From contig NZ_JAGGPX010000015.1 in the NCBI RefSeq assembly GCF_018613575.1, positions 62,001-126,000 of the forward strand: a stretch of 64,000 nucleotides of DNA, read 5' to 3'. Origin of the DNA: Planococcus sp. ISL-110. GTDB lineage: Bacteria > Bacillota > Bacilli > Bacillales_A > Planococcaceae. Position numbers and translations under genes: made by a program. Position 1 is the stretch's first letter; each line of letters begins with the position of its first letter. Under the pieces are notes generated by a model. That model was not told the origin of the DNA, made no database searches, and worked only from the letters and a program-made list of their open reading frames with translations. Positions 35,159 to 44,378 of the stretch are shown here, piece after piece.

Positions 35159-36352
35159 ATGATGACTCTTACTGTTCCAACTACTTACAAGGCATTAACC
35201 GAAGAGACAGCCATCGCATTGGCAAGGGCTGCCCATACCTTTGATCACGGTGCTCAATTGACCTGCCGGGAGATCGGCGACGGCAATTTAAATTATGTCT
35301 TCCAAATTGAAGACCCGAATATAGGCAAGCGGCTGATCATCAAGCAGGCATTGCCGTATGCCAAGATTATCGGTGAAAGCTGGCCGCTGACATTGAAGCG
35401 GGCGACGATTGAAGCCAATGTCCTGAAAAAGCACGGAGAGTTTGTTCCGTCACTGGTGCCGGCTGTTTATGCGACGGATGAACAGCTGGCCATTACCATG
35501 ATGGAGGATTTGTCCCACTTGCAGATTGTGCGGGAAGGCTTGATACACGGACGGAATTTCCCAAGGCTGTCGCAGGATATTGGCGAATATTTAGCACTGA
35601 CTTTATTCCATACATCGGATTACGGTTTGCATCCTTTTGAAAAAAAGCGTTTGGCTGCGGAGTTTTCCAATCCCGAGCTGTGCAAGATTACAGAAGACCT
35701 TATTTTTACGGATCCGTTCTTTGACCTCGATACCAACGATTACGAACCACAGCTTCAATCAGCGGCCGAGGCAATTTGGAGCGATCGGAAGCTGCAGCTG
35801 GAAGTGGCTAAATTAAAGAAAAGCTTTTTGACCGAATCGGAAGCCCTGCTGCACGGCGACCTTCACACAGGCAGTATTTTTGCGAGCCAGACGGAAACAA
35901 AGGTCATCGATCCGGAGTTCGGCTTTTACGGCCCAATCGGATTTGATGTCGGCTTGTTTCTGGCCAATCTGATTTTTCAGTCCATCACACGCGAAGGCGA
36001 AGGTCGCCAAGTGATTGTGGAGGATATTGGAAAGACATGGGAAGTTTTCGCTGCTTCTTTCGCCGAGTTGTGGATAAAACACAGCGTGGAATCGTTCAGG
36101 GACACAGAAGGCTACCTGGAGTATGTGCTGGAGAAAGTGTTGACAGATGCGGCCGGTTTTGCAGGCTGCGAATTGATTCGCCGGACGATCGGCTTGGCGC
36201 ATGTTAAGGACCTGGACAGCATCGAAGACACGGAAAAAAGAATCCACTCTAAGAAGCAGGCGCTGGAGACAGGGCGCGCTTTGATCCTGCAGCGCCAAGG
36301 GATAGCATCAATCAATGATGTGCTGCAAATTTTGGGGGAGGCGCGCACATGA
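35159..36352 (+). CDS. mtnK: Methylthioribose kinase
   Basis: Phosphorylates 5-methylthioribose to its 1-phosphate, the entry step of Bacillus-type methionine salvage. It has 397 residues from ATG 35159 (AAAGGA 6 bases upstream; the next codon is also ATG). APH-like kinase fold: [13 protein letters not shown] nucleotide loop, [10 protein letters not shown] with the ATP-binding lysine, [12 protein letters not shown] catalytic loop (HGDLH), and [14 protein letters not shown] with the metal-binding Asp. The stop overlaps the mtnA start (ATGA). Confidence 0.94.
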   Translation: MMTLTVPTTYKALTEETAIALARAAHTFDHGAQLTCREIGDGNLNYVFQIEDPNIGKRLIIKQALPYAKIIGESWPLTLKRATIEANVLKKHGEFVPSLVPAVYATDEQLAITMMEDLSHLQIVREGLIHGRNFPRLSQDIGEYLALTLFHTSDYGLHPFEKKRLAAEFSNPELCKITEDLIFTDPFFDLDTNDYEPQLQSAAEAIWSDRKLQLEVAKLKKSFLTESEALLHGDLHTGSIFASQTETKVIDPEFGFYGPIGFDVGLFLANLIFQSITREGEGRQVIVEDIGKTWEVFAASFAELWIKHSVESFRDTEGYLEYVLEKVLTDAAGFAGCELIRRTIGLAHVKDLDSIEDTEKRIHSKKQALETGRALILQRQGIASINDVLQILGEART

Positions 36353-37410
36353 GCATTCCTTTGTCCATCAAATGGGACGGCCAGCAGCTGACCATCCTGG
36401 ATCAGCAAAAACTGCCGCATACCATTGAATACTTGATGCTTGAAACCGTCGAAGACGTATACGAAGCAATCTTTTCATTGAAGGTTCGCGGAGCACCCGC
36501 GATCGGCATCACCGCAGCATACGGACTGGCCGTGGGGGCCAAGCGCCATGACACGGATTCACTGGAAGCCTTTGGGCAATACGTAGAAAAAGATGCGGCG
36601 TACCTGAATTCTTCCAGGCCAACTGCAGTCAACCTCGGCTGGGCGCTCAGCCGTCTGAAAGACAAAGTCCTGGAGGCGGAGAACGTGCCGCAGGCAAAAC
36701 TGTTGCTGCTGGCAGAGGCTGTGAAGATTCACAAGGAAGATGAAGCGTCCTGCCGCAGCATCGGTGAGCATGCACTGGTGTTATTGCAGGGGCAAACGCG
36801 TGTCATGACCATCTGCAACGCCGGTTCGATTGCTACGGCCAAATACGGCACTGCCTTAGCGCCGTTTCATCTTGGCAGCGAGCGTGGCCGCGGATTTGAA
36901 GTGTTCGCCTGCGAAACCCGGCCGATTTATCAAGGTGCACGCCTGACGGTTTGGGAGCTGCAGCAGTCCGGAGTTGACGTTACGTTAATCACCGATAGCA
37001 TGGCCGCGCACACCATTGGAGCAAAAGGAGTCGAAGCCATCATTGTCGGCGCCGACCGCATTGCAGCCAATGGCGATACCGCGAACAAAATCGGAACTTA
37101 TAATCTGGCGTTATTGGCTGCTGCATTCGGCATTCCGTTTTACGTGGCAGCCCCGGCTTCAACTTTCGATTTGTCGATAGAAGACGGCACCGCGATTCCG
37201 ATCGAAGAGCGCAACCCCGAAGAAATCACCCACATGAACGGGCAGCCGGTAGCGCCGCTTGGCACAAAAGTATTTAATCCGGCATTCGACGTGACACCGG
37301 CACAGCTCATTACCGCAATCATTACTGAAAAAGGCATTATCCAACCCGACTATCAAAAAAACATCCCTGATTTGCTTGGTGCAACTGCAGGAAAAGGAGA
37401 AAAACTATGA
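36349..37410 (+). CDS. mtnA: Methylthioribose-1-phosphate isomerase
   Basis: Aldose-ketose isomerase of the eIF2B-alpha-like family converting MTR-1-P to methylthioribulose-1-P. It has 353 residues. Signatures: [14 protein letters not shown], the catalytic cysteine region [30 protein letters not shown], and [18 protein letters not shown] with the catalytic Asp. Coupled by 4-base overlaps to mtnK before and the ABC substrate-binding lipoprotein after, so the transporter genes belong to the same SAM-controlled operon. Confidence 0.95.
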   Translation: MSIPLSIKWDGQQLTILDQQKLPHTIEYLMLETVEDVYEAIFSLKVRGAPAIGITAAYGLAVGAKRHDTDSLEAFGQYVEKDAAYLNSSRPTAVNLGWALSRLKDKVLEAENVPQAKLLLLAEAVKIHKEDEASCRSIGEHALVLLQGQTRVMTICNAGSIATAKYGTALAPFHLGSERGRGFEVFACETRPIYQGARLTVWELQQSGVDVTLITDSMAAHTIGAKGVEAIIVGADRIAANGDTANKIGTYNLALLAAAFGIPFYVAAPASTFDLSIEDGTAIPIEERNPEEITHMNGQPVAPLGTKVFNPAFDVTPAQLITAIITEKGIIQPDYQKNIPDLLGATAGKGEKL

Positions 37411-38489
37411 AAAAACAATCCATTTGGCTGCTTGCCGCACTCTTATTAATCAGTATTTTATTGGCTGCATGCCAGCCGCAGGGGGACGTCAGTGAAGAAA
37501 CAACATCTTCAGATACCGAAGCTGAAGCCTCAGACCATCCGCTTGCAGGCAAGGAAATCGCATTGATCATGCAAATCAATCTTGGAACATTTTCAGCTCA
37601 ATATATTGCCGGGGTGGAAGAACAAGTAGAGAATTTCGGCGGAAAAGCGACCGTTTTCACCTCTGAAGGAGATTTGGCGAAAATGGCGTCCAACCTTGAT
37701 GCCGCAATCAACCAGGGCGTCGACGGCATCTTGATTGATCACGGAACAAAAGAAGCATTGAACCAGGGAGTGGAAAAAGCGCTGGAAGCTGGGATTCCGG
37801 TAGTGGCGTTTGATACAGGCATCGACGTGGAAGGCGTTGTTTCTTTGGAGCAGGGCGACCAGAAGATGGCTGAAATGACTTTGGAAAAATTGGCGGAAGA
37901 TAATGATGGTGAAGCCAATATCGTCAAAATTTGGACAGCAGGCTTTGCGCCAATGGAAAGGCGCCAGATTGCCTACGAAAAATTCATGACTGACAATCCA
38001 GGCATCCAGGAAGTCACGGCATTTGGTTCTGCTACTGACAACACGGCTCTGGATACGCAATCACAGATGGAAGCTGTGTTAAAGCAATACCCGAACGAAG
38101 GCGAGATCACAGCGGTCTGGGCTTCTTGGGATGAATTTGCAAAAGGTGCCGTCCGTGCAATTGAACAGGCAGGGCGTACAGATATTAAAGTTTACGGCAT
38201 TGATATGAGTGACGAGGATCTGCAATTGATGCAAAAAGAAGAGAGCCCGTGGCTTGCTTCTGCAGCTGTCGATCCTGCGGATATCGGACGCATTCAAGTG
38301 CGTTACCTGTATCAGCTGCTGAACGGCGAACAACCGGAAGAAAAAGTAGTCTTGGAGCCTGTATTTATTGAGGCGGAGAACTTGCCGGAAAAAACGGTGA
38401 CAACTGATGAGTTGAGCGAATACGTAGAAGGCTGGGGAGCAAGCGACCAGGGCTACACAGAGGACCTGCGCGAATTGGAAGGCCAATAA
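37407..38489 (+). CDS. Sugar-type ABC substrate-binding lipoprotein, probably for methylthioribose
   Basis: Lipid-anchored binding protein of 360 residues. Lipobox LLAAC (Cys at about residue 21) after a hydrophobic signal, then a low-complexity acidic linker, then a periplasmic-binding-protein type 1 fold of the ribose/galactose class ([74 protein letters not shown]). Co-translated with mtnA under a SAM-I riboswitch, so methylthioribose or a close analogue is the likely ligand (inference; an MTR transporter has been predicted from such contexts in comparative genomics). A terminator-like hairpin follows. Confidence 0.82.
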   Translation: MKKQSIWLLAALLLISILLAACQPQGDVSEETTSSDTEAEASDHPLAGKEIALIMQINLGTFSAQYIAGVEEQVENFGGKATVFTSEGDLAKMASNLDAAINQGVDGILIDHGTKEALNQGVEKALEAGIPVVAFDTGIDVEGVVSLEQGDQKMAEMTLEKLAEDNDGEANIVKIWTAGFAPMERRQIAYEKFMTDNPGIQEVTAFGSATDNTALDTQSQMEAVLKQYPNEGEITAVWASWDEFAKGAVRAIEQAGRTDIKVYGIDMSDEDLQLMQKEESPWLASAAVDPADIGRIQVRYLYQLLNGEQPEEKVVLEPVFIEAENLPEKTVTTDELSEYVEGWGASDQGYTEDLRELEGQ

Positions 38490-38503
38490 TCTTCATCATT
38501 TCG

Positions 38504-38534
38504 AGCTGTCCTGAAAGATGGGGACAGCTTTTTT
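38504..38534 (+). terminator. Internal partial terminator between binding protein and ATPase genes
   Basis: AGCTGTCC / GGGACAGCT with a 9-base loop and T5, 15 bases after the binding-protein stop and before the ATPase ribosome binding site. It would lower downstream expression relative to the binding protein. Confidence 0.7.
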
Positions 38535-38553
38535 ATCAGAAAGGGGCATTCTT

Positions 38554-40110
38554 ATGGCAGATCCTTTACTTTCGATGACCGCCATCGGAAAGAAATTCGG
38601 CACAGTGACGGCGCTTCAAGGAGCAGAGTTCCAATTGGAAAAAGGGGAAGTCCATGCCATTCTTGGCGTCAACGGTGCAGGAAAAAGCACATTGATCAAA
38701 ATTCTTTCGGGCGTCTACCAACAGGATGAAGGAATAATCTACCTAGACGGCGCCGCCATTCGGCTGGAATCGCCGAAGGCAGCCAAAGAGCAGGGGATTT
38801 ACTGCGTCTATCAGGAAGTGGATACCGCTATTGTGTCCGAGCTGACCGTTGCGGAAAATATTCTGCTTGATACATTTGCAGAAAAGGGAAACTTGTTCGT
38901 TTCGCGGCAAAAAATCAATGACCGCGCCCGTCAGGTACTGCACGAGCTTCAGGCGGACAGCATCAATGTCCAGCAGAAAGCGGCGCGCCTGACATTGGCG
39001 GAAAAGCAGATGGTGCTGATTGCGAGAGCATTGGTCCATTCGGCGAAAATCATCATTTTTGATGAACCGACGGCGCCGCTGTCGATTCATGAATCGGAAA
39101 AACTGTACACAGTCATTGAGAAATTAAAAGCACAGGGCGTCGGGTGCGTCTTCATTTCCCATCGCCTGCCGGAAGTGTTTGAAATCAGCGACCGGATCAC
39201 GGTCATGCGGGAAGGTGCTCTTGTCAAAACCTATGATACGGCTCAAGCCGATCAGGACGAGGTAATCGAAGCCATGCTCGGGGCGGCACTCAGCCATGAA
39301 TTGGAACCGCGGGCGCATGATATCGGAACGGCCTTGCTGGAAGTGGCGAATTTATCGGACGGCCAAAAGCTCAAGGATTTGTCGCTGACAGTGGCAGCAG
39401 GCGAAGTGGTGGGTGTCGTCGGACTGGTAGGTGCCGGCAAAACGGAACTCGCCAAAGCGTTGTTCGGCGGAACCCCTTTAACATCCGGAACGATTAAACT
39501 TGCAGGAAAGACCGCCAAGATCAAACATCCGGCAGACGCCATCAAAGCAGGGATGGCGCTGATTCCCGAAGAACGCCGAAAAGAAGGCTTGTTTGTCCAG
39601 GAATCGCTTGAGGCCAATGCGTCATTTCCCAACCTGAAAAAATTCTCCAAGCGTCTGTTGATAGACCGGCAAGCCGAAAAGCGTTTTGCCAATGAAATCA
39701 TTGAGCGGCTGCGCATCAAAACCGACAGTACAGATACACCGCTTGTCCATTTGAGCGGCGGAAACCAGCAAAAAGTGGCCATCGGCAAATGGATCTCACT
39801 CGATTCCACCCTGTACCTGTTTGATGAACCGACCAAAGGCGTTGATATCGGCGCCAAAGTCGATATTTTTAAATTGATCCGCCAACTGGCCGAAAGCGGC
39901 AAAGGGTGTTTGTATTTTTCAAGTGAAATTCACGAAGCCATCGGAATTTCCGATCGCATTCTCGTAATGTACAACGGTCAAATCGTGAAAGAATTGTCAC
40001 GACAAGAAGCGACCCAAGAAAGGATTTTATTGTATGCAAGTGGCGGAAAAGAAGAACTTGGGGAAAAACCAGAGCTCGGTGAAAGAAAACGCGATTCAGT
40101 TTCTATTTAA
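38554..40110 (+). CDS. Ribose-type ABC transporter ATP-binding protein (two ABC domains)
   Basis: RbsA/MglA-class ATPase, 518 residues, cytoplasmic face of the membrane. ATG 38554 is chosen since AGAAAGGGG ends 7 bases before it. First cassette: Walker A GVNGAGKSTLIK, a degenerate signature LTLAEKQMVLIARAL and Walker B IIFDEPTAPLS. Second cassette: Walker A-like GLVGAGKTELAK, signature LSGGNQQKVAIGKW and YLFDEPTKGVD. Such fused double cassettes serve carbohydrate ABC importers; the operon context points to methylthioribose. Its 3' end overlaps the permease gene by 77 bases. Confidence 0.9.
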   Translation: MADPLLSMTAIGKKFGTVTALQGAEFQLEKGEVHAILGVNGAGKSTLIKILSGVYQQDEGIIYLDGAAIRLESPKAAKEQGIYCVYQEVDTAIVSELTVAENILLDTFAEKGNLFVSRQKINDRARQVLHELQADSINVQQKAARLTLAEKQMVLIARALVHSAKIIIFDEPTAPLSIHESEKLYTVIEKLKAQGVGCVFISHRLPEVFEISDRITVMREGALVKTYDTAQADQDEVIEAMLGAALSHELEPRAHDIGTALLEVANLSDGQKLKDLSLTVAAGEVVGVVGLVGAGKTELAKALFGGTPLTSGTIKLAGKTAKIKHPADAIKAGMALIPEERRKEGLFVQESLEANASFPNLKKFSKRLLIDRQAEKRFANEIIERLRIKTDSTDTPLVHLSGGNQQKVAIGKWISLDSTLYLFDEPTKGVDIGAKVDIFKLIRQLAESGKGCLYFSSEIHEAIGISDRILVMYNGQIVKELSRQEATQERILLYASGGKEELGEKPELGERKRDSVSI

Positions 40111-41071
40111 ATATGGTGCTATTGCCCTCCTCATTTTTATTATTTTTTACTTCAGCACCATTAGTGACTCCTTTTTCACATACGGCAATTTCTCGGACAT
40201 TCTGCGCTCGATTTCCATTGTTACCTTATTGGCTCTAGGGGTGACGTTCACATTGGTGGTGGATGGCTTTGATCTGTCTGTCGGTTCGACGATGTCGTTA
40301 TCGACGGTCGTTTCTGCTTCCTTGATGGTCTGGTACGATCTGCCTTTATGGCTCGTGCTGATCTTACCGTTACTGATCGGTGTATTGGTCGGAGCCGTCA
40401 ACAGCTTTCTCATCGTGGTCATCGGCATTCCGGATCTGCTGGCGACCTTGAGCATGATGTATATCGTAGCGGGCTTGCACCGGACGTATACGGAAGGCTA
40501 TTCGATCTACAATAATATGCCGTTGACTTCAGGCGGAACCGCCCCTGGTCAATTGTCGGAAGCCTTTCTGTGGATTGGCCAGGGACAGATGCTGGGCCTG
40601 CCGGTTCCTGTATGGATCATGCTGATAATGGTCCTCGCTTCCTATGTAGTGCTTAACCATACACGCTGGGGAAGAGTGCTGTATATGACCGGTGGAAATG
40701 CCGAAGCGGCTACGCTGTCAGGCGTCAGCGTCAAAAAAGTGAAGTTTACGGCTTATGTGGTATCGGGCGTTTTTGCTTCGATGGCGGGCATCCTGTTCAC
40801 GGCGCGTGTGGGTTCGGGGCAGATTGATGCCGGGGCTCCATTGATGATGGAAGCAGTCGCCGCTGTCTTTGTCGGCTACTCCGTTTTGGGGGCAGGCAAA
40901 CCAAATGCGCTGGGCACATTTTTCGGTGCCGCAGTTATTGGCATTCTGCTGAACGGCTTGACGATACTGAACCTACCTTATTACGCTTTTGACATCATTA
41001 AAGGCGGCGTTTTGGTTGCTGCACTGGCAGTCACCTATGTTTATGCCAAAAGGAAGTTTTCCAAAGCGTAA
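40034..41071 (+). CDS. Ribose-type ABC transporter permease
   Basis: RbsC-class membrane permease of 345 residues with about 8-10 spans. Family motifs: LGVTFTLVVDGFDLSVGSTMSL, GIPDLLATLSMMYIV, GRVLYMTGGNAEAATLSGV and AVAAVFVGYSVLGAGKPNALGTFFGA. ATG 40034 follows AAAGGA and lies 77 bases inside the ATPase gene in another frame; a GTG at 40079 would shorten the overlap. Only one permease gene is present, so it would act as a homodimer. Last gene of the SAM-controlled operon. Confidence 0.9.
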   Translation: MQVAEKKNLGKNQSSVKENAIQFLFKYGAIALLIFIIFYFSTISDSFFTYGNFSDILRSISIVTLLALGVTFTLVVDGFDLSVGSTMSLSTVVSASLMVWYDLPLWLVLILPLLIGVLVGAVNSFLIVVIGIPDLLATLSMMYIVAGLHRTYTEGYSIYNNMPLTSGGTAPGQLSEAFLWIGQGQMLGLPVPVWIMLIMVLASYVVLNHTRWGRVLYMTGGNAEAATLSGVSVKKVKFTAYVVSGVFASMAGILFTARVGSGQIDAGAPLMMEAVAAVFVGYSVLGAGKPNALGTFFGAAVIGILLNGLTILNLPYYAFDIIKGGVLVAALAVTYVYAKRKFSKA

Positions 41072-41074
41072 TTA

Positions 41075-41119
41075 CCCAAAGCAAAAAGGCTCCTGTAAAG
41101 GGAGCCTTTTTGCTTTGGG
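41075..41119. terminator. Bidirectional terminator
   Basis: CCCAAAGCAAAAAGGCTCC / GGAGCCTTTTTGCTTTGGG, between the permease gene (+) and the reductase-like gene (-). Confidence 0.92.
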
Positions 41120-41121
41120 GT

Positions 41122-41658
41122 TTATTTGTCCGGCGTGTAGCTGGCGATGAGTACGCCTGCGTCCGTCGAACGGATTTCCTTGAGATTGAACATTTTCTGG
41201 TCGGCATTTTCCTTGAACAGCCGCTTGCCCTCTCCTAAAACAAGCGGAAATGTCATCAGGTGCAGTTCGTCGATCAAATCATGCTTTAGCAAGGTTTCGA
41301 TAAGTTCTGCACTGCCATAGACCAATAGCCGCTGTCCGGTTTTTTTCAGCTTGGCAACTTCCTGTGCTGCGTTGCTGGTGATCAGGCGTGCATTCCATTC
41401 TGTGCGCTTCAGGCTGGTGGAAACTACATACTTCGGCAGCTGGTTCATCCGCTCTGCAAATCCCTCGTCATCTTCTGCCGCCGGCCAAGCCGCTGCAAAC
41501 CCTTCATACGTTACCCTTCCGAGCAGCAGCGCGTCACTGCCGAACAGCAGATCCAGCTGGAATTTGGCTATCTCATCGTCCCAATACGGCGCAGTCCAGG
41601 AAGGTTCCTCCATGACCCCATCAAGCGTCAAATACATCGCTACAACGATTTTTCCCAT
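41122..41658 (-). CDS. Dihydrofolate reductase-like (RibD C-terminal domain) protein
   Basis: Putative NADPH-dependent reductase of the DHFR/RibD-C superfamily, like B. subtilis YyaP/YwjB. ATG 41658 fits AAAGGAG at 7 bases better than the ATG two codons earlier; 178 residues. Motifs: VVAMYLTLDGVMEEPSW, DALLLGRVTYEGFAAAWP, NQLPKYVVSTSL and the cofactor-loop GQRLLVYGSAELIETLL. Substrate unknown; not expected to be the main DHFR. Monocistronic. Confidence 0.82.
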   Translation of the reverse strand: MGKIVVAMYLTLDGVMEEPSWTAPYWDDEIAKFQLDLLFGSDALLLGRVTYEGFAAAWPAAEDDEGFAERMNQLPKYVVSTSLKRTEWNARLITSNAAQEVAKLKKTGQRLLVYGSAELIETLLKHDLIDELHLMTFPLVLGEGKRLFKENADQKMFNLKEIRSTDAGVLIASYTPDK

Positions 41659-41989
41659 GATCATTCTCCTTTCATGTTAAGAGGGGCGATTCTAAGGAAA
41701 TCGCTCCAGGCTGATGGTTTGAGTTGTTTCCGCAGAATGGCGCAAGGTATAGGATTAGGGAATATCATTATTTTAAATTATTATATCGGAATAATAGTCG
41801 TTAGAAAACGGCTCTCCTCACATATTATATTAAGGTAAATTCGAGCTCGATTAAAAATATCCTTTAATTTAAACAAAGTTGAAAATCTTTCAGTAGAAAG
41901 GGTATAGATAAAAGCGTAAATAAAAATTTTACAGTTATTATTCCTTATAATGTAAACTATAAATACCATAAAAAAGGGAGCGAGTAATT

Positions 41990-42973
41990 ATGGAATGCAA
42001 TAACTGCTCAGTTACGGCCATCAAATTTGAAATTAAGCTGGAAGGAGACAGGAATCTTTCGGCATTGCAGATAGTTATAGATCATTTAGATCGAAGAGGC
42101 ATCGAGATCGTCAGGAAAGGGAGCAAGCTGCAGATGGATGAAAAAGGCGCCAGGGAGTTTCTGGACTTTTGCAGCAACGTGTTGGATGTGGAAAAAGTAA
42201 AGTTCCGCATCAATCAGGAAGCATGGCAGCCATTTGACGGGCTGGCTCGGGTTTTCGCAACCGAATGGATAGACGATGTTATCGAGAACGAACGGCTCAC
42301 ATGCCATTATCAGCCGATTGTGGAGGCGGATGAAACCGTTTTTGCCTATGAAATGTTGGCGCGTTTTCAAAACGAAGACGGTTCGATGATTTACCCGAAT
42401 GAAATTTTCCCTGCAGCAAAAACCCGCGGACGATTGTATGCATTGGACCGGGTCTGCAGAATGACTGCTGTTAAATATGCGGCTGCGCTAAAAGGAGAAA
42501 AGGCATTCATCAACTTTATTCCCACTTCAATTTATTCGCCTGAATTTTGCCTGAGCTCGACAATTTCTTTGTCTGAACAATTAGGAGTGGATCCGAAATC
42601 GCTGGTATTTGAAGTGGTGGAAACGGAAAAAGTGGACGATCTCGATCATTTGAAAAAAATCCTGACTTATTATCGGGAAAAAGGATTCGATTACGCATTG
42701 GATGACGTGGGTGAGGGATACAGCACCATTGAGATGCTTGCGGATCTGAAGCCAAAGTATATGAAACTGGATATGCAATATGCCCAGAATGTAGCAACGG
42801 ATACACAAAAGCAGAAAGTCGCCAAGAAATTCCTGGAGAAAGCTTTCGAAATCGGCTCTATTCCATTGGCAGAAGGCATTGAGACGCGTGAGGACTTTGA
42901 CTGGCTGAAGCAGCGTGGATATCAATTATTCCAAGGATATTACTTTGGAAAACCGGCAGCAACGCCTTTATAG
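41990..42973 (+). CDS. EAL-domain protein, putative c-di-GMP phosphodiesterase
   Basis: 327 residues. The N-terminal ~95 residues (beginning MECNNCSV with a CxxC pair, possible metal site) are an unrecognised domain. The C-terminal EAL domain (about 100-320) has the metal ligand Glu in the variant motif EML (YEMLAR instead of EALLR), INFIP, FEVVETE, DDVGEGYS (for DDFGTGYS), the catalytic lysine MKLD, AEGIET and LFQGYYFGKP. All main catalytic positions appear kept, so hydrolysis of c-di-GMP is plausible. No membrane span. GGGAG precedes ATG 41990 and a TATAAT is at 41946. The 330-base gap upstream holds no confident gene. Confidence 0.86.
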   Translation: MECNNCSVTAIKFEIKLEGDRNLSALQIVIDHLDRRGIEIVRKGSKLQMDEKGAREFLDFCSNVLDVEKVKFRINQEAWQPFDGLARVFATEWIDDVIENERLTCHYQPIVEADETVFAYEMLARFQNEDGSMIYPNEIFPAAKTRGRLYALDRVCRMTAVKYAAALKGEKAFINFIPTSIYSPEFCLSSTISLSEQLGVDPKSLVFEVVETEKVDDLDHLKKILTYYREKGFDYALDDVGEGYSTIEMLADLKPKYMKLDMQYAQNVATDTQKQKVAKKFLEKAFEIGSIPLAEGIETREDFDWLKQRGYQLFQGYYFGKPAATPL

Positions 42974-42999
42974 GGCCAGCAAATGGAAGCATAAAACGG

Positions 43000-43034
43000 A
43001 AGGCCAACAACCATCGTGGTTTGTTGGCCTTTTT
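43000..43034 (+). terminator. Terminator after the EAL gene
   Basis: AAGGCCAACAA / TTTGTTGGCCTT with T5. Confidence 0.87.
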
Positions 43035-43094
43035 CGAGGAGAATCCCGTATACTGAAGAAATGGGGATACTGCAACTGAAAGAGAGGAATACCA

Positions 43095-43271
43095 TCGTAT
43101 GGTATCTTTTATTTTGACCTTGAGACGGATTTCGGTAAAATTTTTACGATTCTTTACACAATCACCGGCATCGGTGTCATGTTGAGCTTGGTACTTCAGG
43201 TGTCGATGCAGATGCGCAATAAACAGAAACAGCCCGAGGTGAAAGATGCGGCAACAGACAAACGACATTAA
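43095..43271 (+). pseudogene. C-terminal remnant of a two-TM ion (potassium) channel
   Basis: An open frame without a start reads SYGIFYFDLETDFGKIF then TILYTITGIGVMLSLVL and ends at 43271 after a basic tail. TDFGKIFTILY plus a final hydrophobic helix matches the segment just after the selectivity filter in small bacterial potassium channels (YGDFxPxTDFGKIFT). The pore helix and first TM are missing. It is a gene scrap between the EAL gene and the siderophore operon. Confidence 0.6.
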
Positions 43272-43324
43272 AATAGAATAGATCAGATCCGTAGCAAGCG
43301 TCCAATCAATGCTTTCGGGCAAAT

Positions 43325-43365
43325 AAAAACACAGTAATCTTCGCACTGAAGATTACTGTGTTTTT
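43325..43365. terminator. Bidirectional terminator
   Basis: AAAAACACAGTAATCTTC / GAAGATTACTGTGTTTTT, a perfect 18-base stem with a 5-base loop, ending the siderophore operon on the minus strand. Confidence 0.93.
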
Positions 43366-43370
43366 GTCTG

Positions 43371-44378
43371 TCATTTTTTCAACAGTAAATAAATAAAGTA
43401 AGGAGCTCCAATCAGCGCTGCCATAATGCCTGCCGGGATTCCGGCAGGCTCGAGCAGGTTCCGGCCGACGGTGTCTGCCAGCAGCAAAAGCCAGCCGCCG
43501 ATCAGTAGGGCTAGCGGCAGGAACATCTGATGGCGCGGACCAACGATAGCTTTGGCAATATGTGGTGCCATTAGGCCGATAAATGCAATTCCGCCAGTAA
43601 CGGAGACGGCGGCTGCAGCAAGAGCGACAGCGGCTAACAACAGGACAATCCGTTCTTTTTCGACAGAAACGCCGATGCCCACAGCGACAGGATCACTGAG
43701 GCCAAGGACGTTCATCCGATTGGCTTTATACATGCTGAACGGAATCAGTACCAGCAGCCAGGGAAGGATGGCTACAATAAACGGCCAGTCCGCTCCCCAA
43801 ATGTTGCCAGCCAGCCAATTGGCGATAAAGTCGACTTTTTCCGGCTCTGCAGAAGAAATCAAAACGATCATGACTCCCGACAAAGCCATCGAAAAGCCGA
43901 TGCCGACGAGCACCAGCCGGATTGGCTGCAAGCCGGTGTTGCGTGAGTAGGAAAATGCATAAATCAATGCAGCAGTTGCAAGAGCTCCGCCAAACGCCAC
44001 GACGGGCAGCAAGTAGACAAAAGCTCCAGCTTCGACCGGAATGAATAAAAAGAAAACCGCAATGGCGACACCGGCACCAGAGTTGATGCCGATGATTCCC
44101 GGATCTGCGAGATCATTGCGCGTCACGCTCTGCAAAATGGCGCCTGACAAGGCCAGCGCCATACCGGCCAGCACGGTGATCAAAATGCGCGGAAGGCGGA
44201 TGGAAAACAGGATAAACTCTTCTTTGAATGTACCCTGGCCGAGAATTGCCGGCATCAAGCGGTCGTAGGAGATAGGAGAATAACCCAGCCCCATACTGGC
44301 GATTGCCGTCAACAAGATCAGAGCCAGCAATAGGTAATACGAAATTCGTTGTTTTTTGCGTAAGCTTGGATGGATCAT
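43371..44378 (-). CDS. Iron-siderophore ABC permease (FecCD family, second subunit)
   Basis: BtuC/FecCD-type permease of 335 residues, about 9-10 spans, FhuG-like. Signatures: LPRILITVLAGMALALSGAILQ, RNDLADPGIIGINSGAGV, WLAGNIWGADW, and GGIAFIGLMAPHIAKAIVGPRHQ with the EAA-type coupling loop. The start overlaps the end of the first permease by 4 bases. It forms a heterodimer with that subunit in an importer powered by the ATPase at 46.6-47.4 kb. Confidence 0.92.
   Translation of the reverse strand: MIHPSLRKKQRISYYLLLALILLTAIASMGLGYSPISYDRLMPAILGQGTFKEEFILFSIRLPRILITVLAGMALALSGAILQSVTRNDLADPGIIGINSGAGVAIAVFFLFIPVEAGAFVYLLPVVAFGGALATAALIYAFSYSRNTGLQPIRLVLVGIGFSMALSGVMIVLISSAEPEKVDFIANWLAGNIWGADWPFIVAILPWLLVLIPFSMYKANRMNVLGLSDPVAVGIGVSVEKERIVLLLAAVALAAAAVSVTGGIAFIGLMAPHIAKAIVGPRHQMFLPLALLIGGWLLLLADTVGRNLLEPAGIPAGIMAALIGAPYFIYLLLKK

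Noticed and set aside
41781-41969. 62-codon minus-strand frame upstream of the EAL gene.
   Set aside because: Very AT-rich, biased to Ile/Phe/Tyr, no SD and overlapping the EAL promoter region.
43145-43346. Minus-strand frame of about 67 codons next to the siderophore permease.
   Set aside because: It is the complement of the ion-channel remnant and the terminator, without features of its own.
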